Source: Thermoflavifilum sp. (lineage in GTDB: Bacteria > Bacteroidota > Bacteroidia > Chitinophagales > Chitinophagaceae). Taken from it: 64,000 bases of DNA. Below the pieces are notes generated by a model. The model was not told the DNA's origin. It did no database searches and saw only the letters and a list, made by a program, of their open reading frames with translations. The stretch is from the NCBI RefSeq assembly GCF_014961315.1, contig NZ_CP063141.1, positions 124,001 through 188,000 of the forward strand, in the 5' to 3' direction. Each line of letters opens with the position of its first letter. Positions within the stretch are counted from its first letter, which is position 1. Made by a program: the position numbers and the translations under genes. Below are positions 8,302 through 20,208 of the stretch, piece after piece.

Positions 8302-11300
8302 ATGCGGGGATTAAAAAAATTACTGAAAGTTGCAACATGGGTGGTACTGGCACTGGTGGCGCTGGCTCTGGTGCTGAATATCGTTGTGAACATCCCCGCC
8401 GTACAAAATTTTCTTGTGCAGCAAGTCACCGAACGATTATCGGCCCAGCTTCGCACGCGTGTAAGCATTTCTCGTGTGGAGCTTCAACTCTTCAATCGCC
8501 TGCAGATTCATCAAGCCTATATAGAAGATCATCGGCACGATACATTGCTGTATGCAGGCAGCCTTCAACTGCACATTACCGATTTCTTTTTTCTAAGCAA
8601 GCATCCGGTGATACATTTTCTGGGGTTGAAAGATGTGAAGCTACATTTGATCCGCCAGCCCGGCGACAGCGTGTGGAATTACCAGTTTTTATTGGATGCA
8701 TTCTCATCAGGAAATGCGCAATCCGGAAAAAATCAACAGCCCTCGCTTCCCGACATCCGACGCGTGGCATGGACAAACGTTCAAATCGATCAGATTGACG
8801 GATGGACCGGGCAGGATATGCATTTCGGGATTACATCCCTGGATATGCAGGCACAACGAACTGATTTCCGAAGACACAGGCTCATCATCCAGAAATTAAC
8901 GCTCACCAACCCTTCGTTTCGTTTATACCAGTATCCCGGCACTGCGCCGGCAGATACTTCCGGACAAGCGCCGCTATCCACCGCAGCCGATCACTGGAAT
9001 CCTGATCACTGGCAGCTGTTGATTCGAACGTTACGCGTGCAGAATGGTTCATTCGCAATAGATGACACCAGCCGACTTGTGAATGCGCCCTATTTTGATC
9101 CCGGACATGTACATATTCATCACATCATGCTGCAAATGGACAGCCTTCAGTTGCAACAGGATACTTTCACTACATACCTGCGGCTTTCGGCCGTCGAGCG
9201 CAGTGGGTTTCAGATTCAATCCCTCACCTGCAGATTTAAGTTTTCACCGGTAATCATGGAATTCAGCCAGCTGGATTTACGCACGCCGCACAGCCATCTG
9301 GGTAATTACTACGCAATGCATTTCAGACACCTCTCTGACATGAGCGATTATATCCAGCGGGTGACCATGGTGGCGCATTTCCAGCGGGCTTTCGTGCACA
9401 CCGACGATATAGCTTATTTTGCTCCCGCTCTGCAGCAATGGCATACACGCATGATGATCAGCGGTGATGCCAGAGGAACCGTAAACGATTTGCGCATCCG
9501 GCAGTTGCAATTGCAGGCGGGCAACCGTAGTATGCTGCAAGCCAGCCTGCAAATCAACGGCCTGCCCGATATTCAGGAAACTTTTCTGGACGCGCAAGTT
9601 ACGCGCTTGACGACAAACAGTACAGATCTCCAACGCTGGTTCCCGATTCTGGGCAACAGCATGCCTGTGAATCTATCAGCACTCGGCACCATCAACTTCA
9701 ATGGAAGCTTTACCGGATTTTTGCACGATTTTGTTGCCTATGGGAATTTCTCCACAGCCATAGGTTTTGTGCATTCCGACCTGAATATGAAAGTAGGGCG
9801 TCATCGCATCCCGGTTTATTCTGGAAAACTCTCGGCCCGGGAATTCGACCTGGGTAAATTTCTGAACAGTACGGCTTTAGGCCCAACGACTTTTCAAACC
9901 CAGCTGAATGGACAGGGATTAAATCTCAATACCCTGAATGCCCGATTAACCGGTGATTTCACCAAACTCACCATTCTTCAATATCCCTATCAGCACATGC
10001 ATATTCAGGGCATCTTTCAAAAAAAATTATTCGATGGACAGCTATCCGTCCGTGATACCAATGCCAATCTGGATTTTACAGGCAATATCGACCTGAACGA
10101 TGCGCTGCCCCATTTCAACTTTCAATCGACCGTTTACCATGCTGACCTGAGAAACCTGCAGCTGACAGGCGATTCTATCGCCTTCAGCGGACAGCTTGAT
10201 CTGCACATGCAGGGGGATAAAATCGATAATTTCTTAGGCAGCATCAGGTTGTATAATGTCAACTTGTTGAAAAACAATCAACGCATTGCTTTCGACTCCT
10301 TGCATATTGAGTCTAAAATCGACAGTAATCAGGAAAAATTGCTTACCATTCAGGGCAATGAAATGAAAGGTTATATTCAGGGACATTTTAATTTACAACA
10401 CTTGCCTGATGCTTTTCAGTTGTTCTTAAGTCAATATTTCCCGAGCTATATCCAGAAACCTGCCGGATGGTTGCCAGATGAGAATTTTCGATTTTCCTTA
10501 CAAACCCAGCATGTGGATGCTTACCTGAAAGCTTTTACACATGGATGGCGGGGTATGGATAATATGAGTTTGAATGGCTCCATTAACATGCTTACGAATG
10601 CATTACAATTACAGGTTGATGTGCCTTATGTTGCCTATCAATCCTTCCAGTGGCACAATCTTCATTTGCATGCACAGGGTAATTTGCGCCAGCTTTCGAT
10701 GCAAACCGATATTCAGGAAATCAGGCTTGGAGATAGTCTTCTTGCACCGCAAACCAGTATAGTAGCACAAGCAGCTCATGATACTTCATTTGTTTCCCTG
10801 CAAACCAGTTTGCCTCGCTATCAAATCCATACGGAATTATATGCCCGAGTGGTTGCACGCCCCACCGATGTGAAAATACAATTGCTGAATGCAGCAATTC
10901 TGCTGAGTGATAAGGAATGGAATGTAAACGCAGAAAATGAAATTTATCTGCAAAATCAAAAATTACGTATCCATAACCTCAGCTTTTTTCAAAATAACCA
11001 GCAAATCCATATCCAGTCTGATAGCACTGGTGAAGCATATCATATTCATCTGCAAGACTTGATTGTGAGTGATTTCTCGAACCTGTTTCTTCAACAAACC
11101 CGGCTGGAAGGTATTGCCACAGGAGATATCACCATACTTCATCCTTTTCAAGAGATGAAATTGCTGGTTGATTTGCGGAACGTCGATACACGTTTGAACA
11201 ATCAACCGTTAGGCGATGTGCGACTGCAGGCACAATATGAGCAAGCCAGCCAGCAGCTGCAGTTCCAGGTGCTTTCTGCACAATTTTCTGGAAAAGGCAC

Positions 11301-13095
11301 ATTGGACTTTGCTCAGGCCGATATTCCTACAACAGGCAGCCTGTCGTTACAGATGGCCAATCTTCGCATGCTGAATCCCTACCTCACCGATTATGTGAGC
11401 CAGGTTCAGGGATTTGCATCGGGAAATATCAACTGGAGCGGAACAGTTCATGCTTTGAATGTAACGAGCAATTTGCGTCTTGATAGTCTGGGTATGAAAG
11501 TAAACTATATTGGCACTTCTTATGTATTTGCTTCCACCACAGTGCAGATCACGCCCCAGCTCATCCAATTCACACCCACCCGCCTGTTTGACGATAAAGG
11601 CAACGAAGCGCAACTGAGTGGGGAAATTGCACACAATCATTTCCGCGATTTACGATTTAATTTAAGGTTGCAAACACAGCAATTTCATTTCCTGCATACC
11701 ACGTATTTCGATAACCAATCTTATTACGGCGATGCCTTCGCTGCAGGTACAATTAGTTTCACCGGGCCATTGAACAATATGCAGATGCTGATCCGCGCCA
11801 CAGCTATGCCAGGTACGCATTTATATTTACCGATATCAGATAGCAAAGATATCGGTCAACATGATTTTATTGTATTCAAAACTTATGGCAGTGAAATTAA
11901 TCCAGTAAAACGAGCTCCAAAAGATGTGGATCTCACCATTCATCTGCTGGCCGAGATGAATACTAATGCCCGGATAGATGTAATCCTGGATGCCAATACG
12001 GGCGATGCCATCTCGGCTACCGGCAACGGCACATTGAACATGAATATTCCATTGAATGGTGACATGAGCATGTATGGCACCTATACCATCGAAGAAGGTA
12101 CATACACATTCACCTTCCAGCGGCTGATTCCCAAACGTTTTCAGATTGATCCGGGTAGCACCATCACCTGGAATGGTAGTCCTTACGATGCTTTCCTGAA
12201 TCTCACGGCCGTATATCATGTGCCGGGAGGCGCAAGCCTATACAATCTGCTGGCAGCTGAAGCCGCCAACAACCCTGGATTATATGGCCCCGATCTCATG
12301 CGCACACAACGCGTGGATGTGAACCTGAAGCTGAGCGGTAAACTCACCAAACCCGATATCAACTTCAGCATCGAAATACCCGATGAAGAAGTAGGCGGCA
12401 GCTATGCCATCACCAGGTTGAAACAAATCACCCAGGATCCCAATCAGCTGCTCAACCAGGTGGTGGGCTTGCTCATTTTCGGACAATTTCTTCCGGAAGC
12501 CAATACTACAGCCAGCTCCAATACCAATCTGCTTCGCTCGGGAGGACTTAGCAGCGTGGGCGCCATCCTCTCGGCACAGGGCACTTCTCAGTTGAATAAT
12601 TTGCTGAATCGTGTGCTGAAAGATAAAAGCCTCGGTGTGCAGCTCAACTATAATCCATATTCTGCAAGTCTCAGCGAAGGCGATGCCCTGCAACGCAATG
12701 CCCTTTCCGTGGGCATTACCAAATCATTCCTCAACAACCGCATCCGGGTGGAAATAGGACCTCAGTGGGACTGGGGCCGCAGCTACGGTCCATATAACTA
12801 TACCAGTTATTTCGACCCCATCGGTGATTTTCAGTTTGAGTATTTCGTAACACCCGACGGTCGAATCAGACTTACCGCCTTCCGCAGAAGCAGCTATAAT
12901 GTATTACTGGAAAATGACCGCACGATATACGGCATGGGCATTTCATACAAACGACAATTCGATTATTTATACGATCATTTCTTCGGGAAAAAACCAACGG
13001 ATAGTGCACAGATGCCCACGCCCGAACATCAGCACGCTACCCATACAACTGATTCTACATACAACTCAAAATCTTTATTCGATGAACAACCTTGA
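8302..13095 (+). CDS. TamB-domain translocation/assembly or lipid-transfer protein
   Basis: 1597-residue envelope protein. A single N-terminal membrane anchor (VATWVVLALVALALVLNIVVNI, about residues 10-31) is followed by an AsmA-like start and a very long beta-strand-rich repeat region, as in bridge-like lipid-transfer proteins. The C-terminal region (about 1150-1560) matches the TamB domain (DUF490), with GNGTLNMNIPLNGDMSMYGTYTIEEGTYTFTF and a final outer-membrane-facing segment. Family members span the periplasm and are linked to outer-membrane protein insertion and phospholipid traffic; which applies here is unknown. Its last 14 bases overlap pepT. No tamA-type gene is in the window. Confidence 0.85.
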   Translation: MRGLKKLLKVATWVVLALVALALVLNIVVNIPAVQNFLVQQVTERLSAQLRTRVSISRVELQLFNRLQIHQAYIEDHRHDTLLYAGSLQLHITDFFFLSKHPVIHFLGLKDVKLHLIRQPGDSVWNYQFLLDAFSSGNAQSGKNQQPSLPDIRRVAWTNVQIDQIDGWTGQDMHFGITSLDMQAQRTDFRRHRLIIQKLTLTNPSFRLYQYPGTAPADTSGQAPLSTAADHWNPDHWQLLIRTLRVQNGSFAIDDTSRLVNAPYFDPGHVHIHHIMLQMDSLQLQQDTFTTYLRLSAVERSGFQIQSLTCRFKFSPVIMEFSQLDLRTPHSHLGNYYAMHFRHLSDMSDYIQRVTMVAHFQRAFVHTDDIAYFAPALQQWHTRMMISGDARGTVNDLRIRQLQLQAGNRSMLQASLQINGLPDIQETFLDAQVTRLTTNSTDLQRWFPILGNSMPVNLSALGTINFNGSFTGFLHDFVAYGNFSTAIGFVHSDLNMKVGRHRIPVYSGKLSAREFDLGKFLNSTALGPTTFQTQLNGQGLNLNTLNARLTGDFTKLTILQYPYQHMHIQGIFQKKLFDGQLSVRDTNANLDFTGNIDLNDALPHFNFQSTVYHADLRNLQLTGDSIAFSGQLDLHMQGDKIDNFLGSIRLYNVNLLKNNQRIAFDSLHIESKIDSNQEKLLTIQGNEMKGYIQGHFNLQHLPDAFQLFLSQYFPSYIQKPAGWLPDENFRFSLQTQHVDAYLKAFTHGWRGMDNMSLNGSINMLTNALQLQVDVPYVAYQSFQWHNLHLHAQGNLRQLSMQTDIQEIRLGDSLLAPQTSIVAQAAHDTSFVSLQTSLPRYQIHTELYARVVARPTDVKIQLLNAAILLSDKEWNVNAENEIYLQNQKLRIHNLSFFQNNQQIHIQSDSTGEAYHIHLQDLIVSDFSNLFLQQTRLEGIATGDITILHPFQEMKLLVDLRNVDTRLNNQPLGDVRLQAQYEQASQQLQFQVLSAQFSGKGTLDFAQADIPTTGSLSLQMANLRMLNPYLTDYVSQVQGFASGNINWSGTVHALNVTSNLRLDSLGMKVNYIGTSYVFASTTVQITPQLIQFTPTRLFDDKGNEAQLSGEIAHNHFRDLRFNLRLQTQQFHFLHTTYFDNQSYYGDAFAAGTISFTGPLNNMQMLIRATAMPGTHLYLPISDSKDIGQHDFIVFKTYGSEINPVKRAPKDVDLTIHLLAEMNTNARIDVILDANTGDAISATGNGTLNMNIPLNGDMSMYGTYTIEEGTYTFTFQRLIPKRFQIDPGSTITWNGSPYDAFLNLTAVYHVPGGASLYNLLAAEAANNPGLYGPDLMRTQRVDVNLKLSGKLTKPDINFSIEIPDEEVGGSYAITRLKQITQDPNQLLNQVVGLLIFGQFLPEANTTASSNTNLLRSGGLSSVGAILSAQGTSQLNNLLNRVLKDKSLGVQLNYNPYSASLSEGDALQRNALSVGITKSFLNNRIRVEIGPQWDWGRSYGPYNYTSYFDPIGDFQFEYFVTPDGRIRLTAFRRSSYNVLLENDRTIYGMGISYKRQFDYLYDHFFGKKPTDSAQMPTPEHQHATHTTDSTYNSKSLFDEQP

Positions 13096-14335
13096 TTTTT
13101 CCAATTATGCCTTCACGGTTGCCGAGCGTTTTCTCCGTTATGTACAGATAAACACACAATCAAACCCTTTTTCATCAACCATACCATCGACTCCCGGGCA
13201 AAAAGATTTAGGTCGATTGCTGATTGCCGAATTGCGTGAAATGGGACTGGAGGCCGAAATAGACGAATATGGCTATGTATATGCCACCCTACCTTCCAAT
13301 CAACCCCGCACCTGTCCGGTAATCTGTTTTTGTGCGCACATGGATACTTCGCCCGATTGCAGCGGAGCCGGAGTAAAGCCTATCGTGCATCGCAACTATC
13401 AGGGGCAAGATCTGGTTTTACCGGATGACCCGACACAGGTAATCCGGATGAGCGATTTTCCCGAACTGGAACAACAAATAGGAAATGATATTATTACGGC
13501 TTCGGGCACCACTTTACTGGGTGCTGATGATAAATCGGGCATAGCCATCATCATGGATGCCTTACATTACTGGATTTCGCATCCCGAGCAACCTCATGGC
13601 GAGATTCGCATTCTTTTTACCGTAGATGAAGAAATCGGTCGGGGTGTAGATCATGTGAATCTGCAAAAATTACGTGCCGATGTGGCCTATACACTCGATG
13701 GGGAGTCGGTCGGCCACCTGGAAGACGAAAACTTTTGTGCGGACAGCGTGCAGGTACGCATTCACGGGATTTCAGCCCACACGGGATATGCCCTGGGTAA
13801 AATGGTTAATGCCATTAAGGTTGCTGCGGCTATCATACAAAACCTGCCCGGCCAACATGCACCGGAAACCACCTCCGGGAAACAGGGCTTCATCCACCCC
13901 CTGCACATGGAGGCACAGGTGGAATCGGCCACCATCCAATTCCTGATCCGACATTTTGAGGAAAATGGCCTGAAAGCATATGAACAACAGTTAGAGCAGC
14001 TTGTCAAACAGCAGGTGCAACAATATCCAGGTGCAAGATACGAGTGGCGATGCCAGGAACAATATCGGAATATGAAATATGTGCTGGATCAGCATCCAGA
14101 GGTCGTGCAATATGCGGAAGAAGCCATTCGCCGTGCCGGCCTGCAACCCATACATCATGCCATCAGAGGAGGAACCGATGGAGCCCGTCTTTCATACATG
14201 GGCCTGCCATGTCCCAATCTGTTCACCGGCCAGCATGCCTTTCATTCAAAAAAAGAATGGATTAGCGTTCAAGACATGCAAAAATCCGTGGAAACCCTGA
14301 TCCACCTGGCCGAAATCTGGGCCACTTGCAGTTGA
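13082..14335 (+). CDS. pepT: Peptidase T (tripeptide aminopeptidase)
   Basis: Zinc-dependent M20B aminopeptidase releasing N-terminal residues from tripeptides in the cytoplasm. The ATG at 13082 gives 417 residues, the usual length; the frame is open further upstream but only within tamB coding sequence. Metal and catalytic residues are seen in CAHMDTSPDCSG (His86, Asp88), LLGADDKSG, FTVDEEIGRG and LDGESVG. The dimerisation domain includes RIHGISAHTGYALGKMVNAI, and the closing metal His lies in TGQHAFHSKKEW. The start overlaps the end of the tamB-like gene, suggesting coupling without an obvious functional link. Confidence 0.92.
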   Translation: MNNLDFSNYAFTVAERFLRYVQINTQSNPFSSTIPSTPGQKDLGRLLIAELREMGLEAEIDEYGYVYATLPSNQPRTCPVICFCAHMDTSPDCSGAGVKPIVHRNYQGQDLVLPDDPTQVIRMSDFPELEQQIGNDIITASGTTLLGADDKSGIAIIMDALHYWISHPEQPHGEIRILFTVDEEIGRGVDHVNLQKLRADVAYTLDGESVGHLEDENFCADSVQVRIHGISAHTGYALGKMVNAIKVAAAIIQNLPGQHAPETTSGKQGFIHPLHMEAQVESATIQFLIRHFEENGLKAYEQQLEQLVKQQVQQYPGARYEWRCQEQYRNMKYVLDQHPEVVQYAEEAIRRAGLQPIHHAIRGGTDGARLSYMGLPCPNLFTGQHAFHSKKEWISVQDMQKSVETLIHLAEIWATCS

Positions 14336-14388
14336 ACAAGTACAATCGGGACAGCTCATTCTGGCAGTAAAATCAGTTTTGCATGAAA

Positions 14389-14423
14389 TTTGTAAGGAAA
14401 TGTTAAAGAATATTGTACCTTTG
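14389..14423 (+). promoter_or_regulatory. Promoter of the small exported-protein gene
   Basis: TTTG at 14389-14392 and an exact -7 element TACCTTTG at 14416-14423 are separated by 23 bases, slightly longer than the usual 19-21. The element lies 26 bases upstream of the ATG at 14450. Confidence 0.55.
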
Positions 14424-14449
14424 CACCCGTAAGGGTTAAACCCACGATC

Positions 14450-14851
14450 ATGAAAAGATGGCCAGTCATCGGAATTTGCATCATCCTCATCAGTTCACTG
14501 TTGCTGAGCCAGCATATTTTCTGCAAAAATCATGGTGAAAACTTCCACTACAACCAGCCTTCGAGCCGCGTGGTGTCGAAGGATCCGCCTGTTGATAGCC
14601 TGTTGAATATCTTTTCGCATCGTTCTCCATTGCTGATCTGGGGACGTTATGATTCATTCAAAACCTTTCAATTTAAAGGTAACTACTGGGAATCCATCCT
14701 CACGCGTAAGAACACCGTTTTCTTACGTGGCATTACCACCTACCAACATGGTAATGTGATTTATATTGTACCGGAACAGTTCACGCTTTCTACCCAGTCC
14801 TTGCCGGCTCCCACAGCTGAAAAATCGGGCACTCAACTCAGCAACAAGTAA
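14450..14851 (+). CDS. Small exported protein of unknown function
   Basis: 133 residues. Two lysine/arginine residues and a hydrophobic stretch (VIGICIILISSLLLSQHIFC) form a signal peptide or membrane anchor. The remaining 105 residues have no recognised domain; SPLLIWGRYDSFKTFQFKGNYWESILTRKNTVFLRGITTY suggests beta-strands. It has its own promoter-like sequence and is convergent with the DUF4412-like gene, 14 bases away. Normal codon use, a promoter and a clean signal sequence argue for a real gene. Confidence 0.6.
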   Translation: MKRWPVIGICIILISSLLLSQHIFCKNHGENFHYNQPSSRVVSKDPPVDSLLNIFSHRSPLLIWGRYDSFKTFQFKGNYWESILTRKNTVFLRGITTYQHGNVIYIVPEQFTLSTQSLPAPTAEKSGTQLSNK

Positions 14852-14865
14852 GTAATTTTTCGGTA

Positions 14866-15522
14866 TCAATGCAAAAACTCATCGGGATTTACTTCACGAT
14901 ATCCCGATCGGGGTATGTCGAATGTACTCATTGGAACCGGGCTTAAATCAACTTTTTCGGCCGTGATGGTCATTTTCAGGTTTTGCACGGTGAGCTGGTA
15001 TTCCAGTGGAAATCCTTTCAACCCGGTAAACATCTGATCGGCTGAATAATCGCCTTCGGGTAAGAGTTGCGTTGTATAATATACGGGAAAGGTGGTACCG
15101 TCCGGTAAATGGGCAATAGCCAGTTTACAGGAGTAACCTGCAATTTCTTTGCTGCCTGAAGCATCCGTAAAGGTGATACCGCGGTAAGGATTCGGTCGTT
15201 TGCGCAATTGATCAGCAGATAACTTCATCATATACTTATTGCCCATGGTTTCAATTAAGAAAGTATACGTGCTATCCTGCGTGTTGATATAAATTTGCTG
15301 CTTCATCATTTTCAAATCCATATCAATGCGCCTCCATTTGCCTTTCACATACAGGGTATATGAGCTACCCTGAAAACTGCTGGCCAGTTGTTGATTATTA
15401 TCCGGCGCATCTACTTTTATGGAGTAATAAATGGTACCATCCGTAAATACTTTTTGTGCAGAAGCATGCAGAACGAATACTTCAAAAAACAAAAATGCAG
15501 ATAATAATAGCAGATTTTTCAT
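14866..15522 (-). CDS. Exported DUF4412-like protein
   Basis: 218 residues with a signal peptide (LLLLSAFLFFEVFVLHASAQ). The mature part matches the pattern of DUF4412 proteins in Bacteroidota: GTIYYSIKV near the start, a central IAGYSCKLA segment where a conserved Cys follows an imported strand, then GLKGFPLEYQL and a C-terminal FDIPRSGYREV. Function of the family is unknown; it acts outside the cytoplasm. It is 54 bases downstream of the enoyl-CoA hydratase gene start region on the same strand's opposite side, and no operon partner is evident. Confidence 0.65.
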   Translation of the reverse strand: MKNLLLLSAFLFFEVFVLHASAQKVFTDGTIYYSIKVDAPDNNQQLASSFQGSSYTLYVKGKWRRIDMDLKMMKQQIYINTQDSTYTFLIETMGNKYMMKLSADQLRKRPNPYRGITFTDASGSKEIAGYSCKLAIAHLPDGTTFPVYYTTQLLPEGDYSADQMFTGLKGFPLEYQLTVQNLKMTITAEKVDLSPVPMSTFDIPRSGYREVNPDEFLH

Positions 15523-15576
15523 ACAATATGTTTATGTTTTACAATCATTCGTACGATACGAAAATCAGGCCATAAT

Positions 15577-16356
15577 TTACCAGTGAATATGTTGCTTGTT
15601 TAAGAAAGCATCAATACCCCGGCGGCAGTCGGGATGGTTTCTGGCTTCGGCATTAGCCATAATAGCCCGTTCCAGAGCTTCCCGGATGGGAACATCCTGC
15701 ACTTGATGCAATAATTTCTTGGTTTGCATTAACGAAAAAGCAGATGCGCCATACAATAAATTTTGCAATTTTTGTTGCACTTTTTCCATAAAATCATTTG
15801 CTGGAAACACTTCATCAATCAGCCCCAGCTGCTCGGCTTGTTGTGCAGATATCAACTCACCACTCAGCAATAATGCTTTAGCTCTTCCTTCTCCGATTTT
15901 ACGGCTGACAAATACACTTACGATTGCCGGTATAAAACCAATTTTTACTTCCGTAAAGCCGAATTTAGCTTCCGACGTACTATAGCAAAAATCACAAACA
16001 GCCGCAAGTCCGCATCCACCGGCAATAGCATGCCCCTGCACCCAGGCAATTACCACTTTGTTATGAAAATAAATTTGCTCGTATAAACCACACAAATCCT
16101 TTGTATCCTGAATATGTTGTTCTAAATTAAAATGTCTTATCTGCTGCAAATACTCCAGGTCAGCACCGGCGCTAAATGCAGGTCCATTGGCTTTCAATAC
16201 AATGAGTTTCACTGCATCATCATGCGCCGCATCCGTAAGCGCCTGTTTGATTTCCGCCACCAGCTGTGGATGCAAGGCATTTCGTTTTTCAGGCCTGTTC
16301 AGCGTAATGTAGGCCACGCGATCGCTTATTTCATAGAGCAGGCTGGAGAATGGCAT
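15577..16356 (-). CDS. Enoyl-CoA hydratase/isomerase family protein
   Basis: 259-residue crotonase-fold enzyme. ITLNRPEKRNALHPQLVAEI opens the fold, the oxyanion-hole segment is GPAFSAGADLEYLQQI, and the second is HAIAGGCGLAAVCDFCYST with EVKIGFIPAIVS. The wording resembles methylglutaconyl-CoA hydratases of leucine breakdown, but crotonase members cannot be told apart safely by eye, so the substrate is left open. It lies 67 bases downstream of yidC on the same strand. No other fatty-acid or branched-chain catabolism gene is adjacent. Confidence 0.85.
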   Translation of the reverse strand: MPFSSLLYEISDRVAYITLNRPEKRNALHPQLVAEIKQALTDAAHDDAVKLIVLKANGPAFSAGADLEYLQQIRHFNLEQHIQDTKDLCGLYEQIYFHNKVVIAWVQGHAIAGGCGLAAVCDFCYSTSEAKFGFTEVKIGFIPAIVSVFVSRKIGEGRAKALLLSGELISAQQAEQLGLIDEVFPANDFMEKVQQKLQNLLYGASAFSLMQTKKLLHQVQDVPIREALERAIMANAEARNHPDCRRGIDAFLNKQHIHW

Positions 16357-16423
16357 TTTTGTAGGAAAGGTAATGAAAAACCCGGATTCTTCAAAACGCC
16401 GATGTTCGTTCAGCCGATCCGCA

Positions 16424-18292
16424 TCATCTACCTGCTCTATTGCGTTGCTGAGCCGCTGTCTGTGCTTTTTGAATTTCTTCTAAGCGTTGTTGCCAGCGAG
16501 AGGCTTTAAGAGGTTTCTTTTTATTTTCCTGAATTTGCCGATGAATTTTTTCTTCGTCGATGATATAATGCTGAATAACCAGCTGAATAAGGATGGTAAT
16601 GATATTTGATACAAGATAATAAAGCGTTAATCCGGCAGCCAGACTGTTGAAAAAACCCAGGAAGAATACGGGTAGAATAAAGGGCATATATTTCATAAAT
16701 GCCATTTCCTGTCCGCCCGTATTGCCTGCAGCCGCCATATTGTTTTTATTGTAAAAAGCCATCACCAGGCTGGTAAGCGTCATTAACAGGGTAAGCAAAC
16801 TCACATGATCGCCATATAATGGAATTTTGAATGGTAAATTCAAAATAGAATCATACGTACTTAAATCCTTCACCCATAGAAAGTGTTGCTGTCGAAGCTG
16901 AATAGCCGACATGAATAAACTATATAATGCAAAGAAAATGGGAATCTGTAATAGCGCAGGTATGCATCCTCCCAATGGACTTACGCCTGCCATACGGAAC
17001 AGCTTCATTTGCTCCATGGCAAATTTTTGCTGATCATCTTTATACTTTTTGCGAAGTTCATCCAGCTCAGGTTTTAACACCTTCATCTTGGCCTGAGAAA
17101 GATAACTTTTATAAGTAAGTGGCGAGATCAATAGCCGGATGACGATGGTGAGCAACACAATCACAATACCCCAGTTGCCGATCCATTTGCCCAGGAGCAA
17201 AAACACGGGAAGAATAATCCATTTATTAATGTATTTGACGAAAGCATAAATACCATATCCTAATGGAATGATGTTCTCGATACCAATGTGATAACTTTTT
17301 AACAATGCATAATCATTCGGGCCATACAACAGCTGCAGGTTATACGTATTTTGCGGTTGATGCGTATAGGGAAGCGTAAGCAGGGCCTGCATTCGCCCCA
17401 CTATTTGCGGGTCATCTTCCGGTAGCTGCGCCTGCACACTACCACCGGTAAATGTACCGGAAGTGTTGATAACGCTTACATTGAAAAATTCTTCTCTGAG
17501 ACTTATCCATTGCAAGGATTTATCAAAATTTTTTTGTTGGGTTTTGATGAAACTGAAATAATCGATATCCGTATGTCCGCCGGAAGATGTTCTGAAATAC
17601 AGCTGTAAATCACGTCGTTCGATGGTAATATCTCGTTCCTGATGATTGGCCTGTGTTTGCCAGAGCAACTGAATTTGCTGATCGGCGGCAGGGATAAATT
17701 GATCCATACCTACCAGCTGAATCTGCCAGTTAATGCGATAATCATGTGGATGAATCAAATAATCATATTCCAGATATTGATGGGATGAACCCAGCGGTAA
17801 ACGATATTGCAGGCGGTAGGAATGATCAGCGAGTTGCTGAATGGTATCGAGTTGAAAATACAGTTCTGCAGTATGAAGTGGAAGCGCACGCGTAGCTGGA
17901 ATGAGCAGGGATAATTGATCATAAGGATTACCTTTCAACAACAAGGGTTTGCCGCTATATGTCTGATAATTTTTCAATATCACTTCATGGGGAATGCCTC
18001 CTTTGTTGGTGAAAACAATTTGCAATACGCCGTTATCTATCGTATCGAAGCGTTCCACTTCACGGGATTGAGTTACAGGAAATGCTCCGCTAAGGCTATC
18101 ACCAGTTATCCTTGCTGTATCCACAGGCCGCAGCAGGCTATCTGCAGCGAGCATGGTCCGGGCCTTAGCCAGCGAATCCTGTTGTGCTTTGAAACGCAAA
18201 TATTTTTCCTGTGCCTGCTGATTGTAATATAAATAGCCCACCACCAGCAGACTTAACAGAATAAACCCTATGACTGAATTTCTATCCATCAT
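16424..18292 (-). CDS. yidC: Membrane protein insertase YidC
   Basis: Inserts and folds inner-membrane proteins, alone or with SecYEG. The 622-residue Gram-negative form shows an N-terminal anchor (VIGFILLSLLVVGYLYY, about residues 7-23), a large periplasmic beta-sandwich domain (about 60-350), and a C-terminal five-segment core with WGIVIVLLTIVIRLLISPLTYKS, where the Arg of the hydrophilic groove is found, and GCIPALLQIPIFFALYS. The tail is basic and glutamine-rich, as expected for ribosome contact. Two consecutive ATG codons make the first residue uncertain. It lies 90 bases downstream of pyrG, an arrangement common in this phylum, and has its own -7 element. Confidence 0.96.
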   Translation of the reverse strand: MMDRNSVIGFILLSLLVVGYLYYNQQAQEKYLRFKAQQDSLAKARTMLAADSLLRPVDTARITGDSLSGAFPVTQSREVERFDTIDNGVLQIVFTNKGGIPHEVILKNYQTYSGKPLLLKGNPYDQLSLLIPATRALPLHTAELYFQLDTIQQLADHSYRLQYRLPLGSSHQYLEYDYLIHPHDYRINWQIQLVGMDQFIPAADQQIQLLWQTQANHQERDITIERRDLQLYFRTSSGGHTDIDYFSFIKTQQKNFDKSLQWISLREEFFNVSVINTSGTFTGGSVQAQLPEDDPQIVGRMQALLTLPYTHQPQNTYNLQLLYGPNDYALLKSYHIGIENIIPLGYGIYAFVKYINKWIILPVFLLLGKWIGNWGIVIVLLTIVIRLLISPLTYKSYLSQAKMKVLKPELDELRKKYKDDQQKFAMEQMKLFRMAGVSPLGGCIPALLQIPIFFALYSLFMSAIQLRQQHFLWVKDLSTYDSILNLPFKIPLYGDHVSLLTLLMTLTSLVMAFYNKNNMAAAGNTGGQEMAFMKYMPFILPVFFLGFFNSLAAGLTLYYLVSNIITILIQLVIQHYIIDEEKIHRQIQENKKKPLKASRWQQRLEEIQKAQTAAQQRNRAGR

Positions 18293-18354
18293 GATATACT
18301 TGAAACACCCGGAATTAATGACTCACGCAAATCCGGCCTGAAATTTTTGACTTG

Positions 18355-18362
18355 CAAAGGTA
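18355..18362 (-). promoter_or_regulatory. Candidate -7 promoter element of yidC
   Basis: Minus-strand TACCTTTG is an exact match to TAnnTTTG, 62 bases upstream of the yidC start and between pyrG and yidC. No -33 TTTG at the usual spacing. It suggests yidC can be transcribed separately from pyrG. Confidence 0.45.
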
Positions 18363-18382
18363 AGAAAAACGCCGTTGGCGAT

Positions 18383-20056
<1,674 letters not shown>

Positions 20057-20128
20057 TTATGCAGGTGACCTCAGGGAAAATATTCGAAAATCGTAATTCA
20101 GACGGAGGGTATTTTCCACGTGGTCAGA

Positions 20129-20159
20129 CAAAATTACAATTTTTTCTCCCCCTGCCAAA
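20129..20159 (-). promoter_or_regulatory. Promoter of pyrG
   Basis: On the minus strand TTTG (20159-20156) and TAATTTTG (20136-20129) are separated by exactly 19 bases, matching the Bacteroidota consensus TTTG-N19/21-TAnnTTTG in both elements. Transcription would begin near 20122, about 84 bases before the pyrG ATG; the leader was not seen to contain a named riboswitch. Confidence 0.72.
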
Positions 20160-20208
20160 TCAAACTATACCCGTTTGAAAAGAATGTGGATTTCTGGAAA
20201 ACTTCCAG

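Noticed and set aside
13100..13110. Frame upstream of pepT as part of the protein
   Set aside because: The extra 61 residues are an out-of-frame reading of the tamB-like gene; the family begins at 13082.
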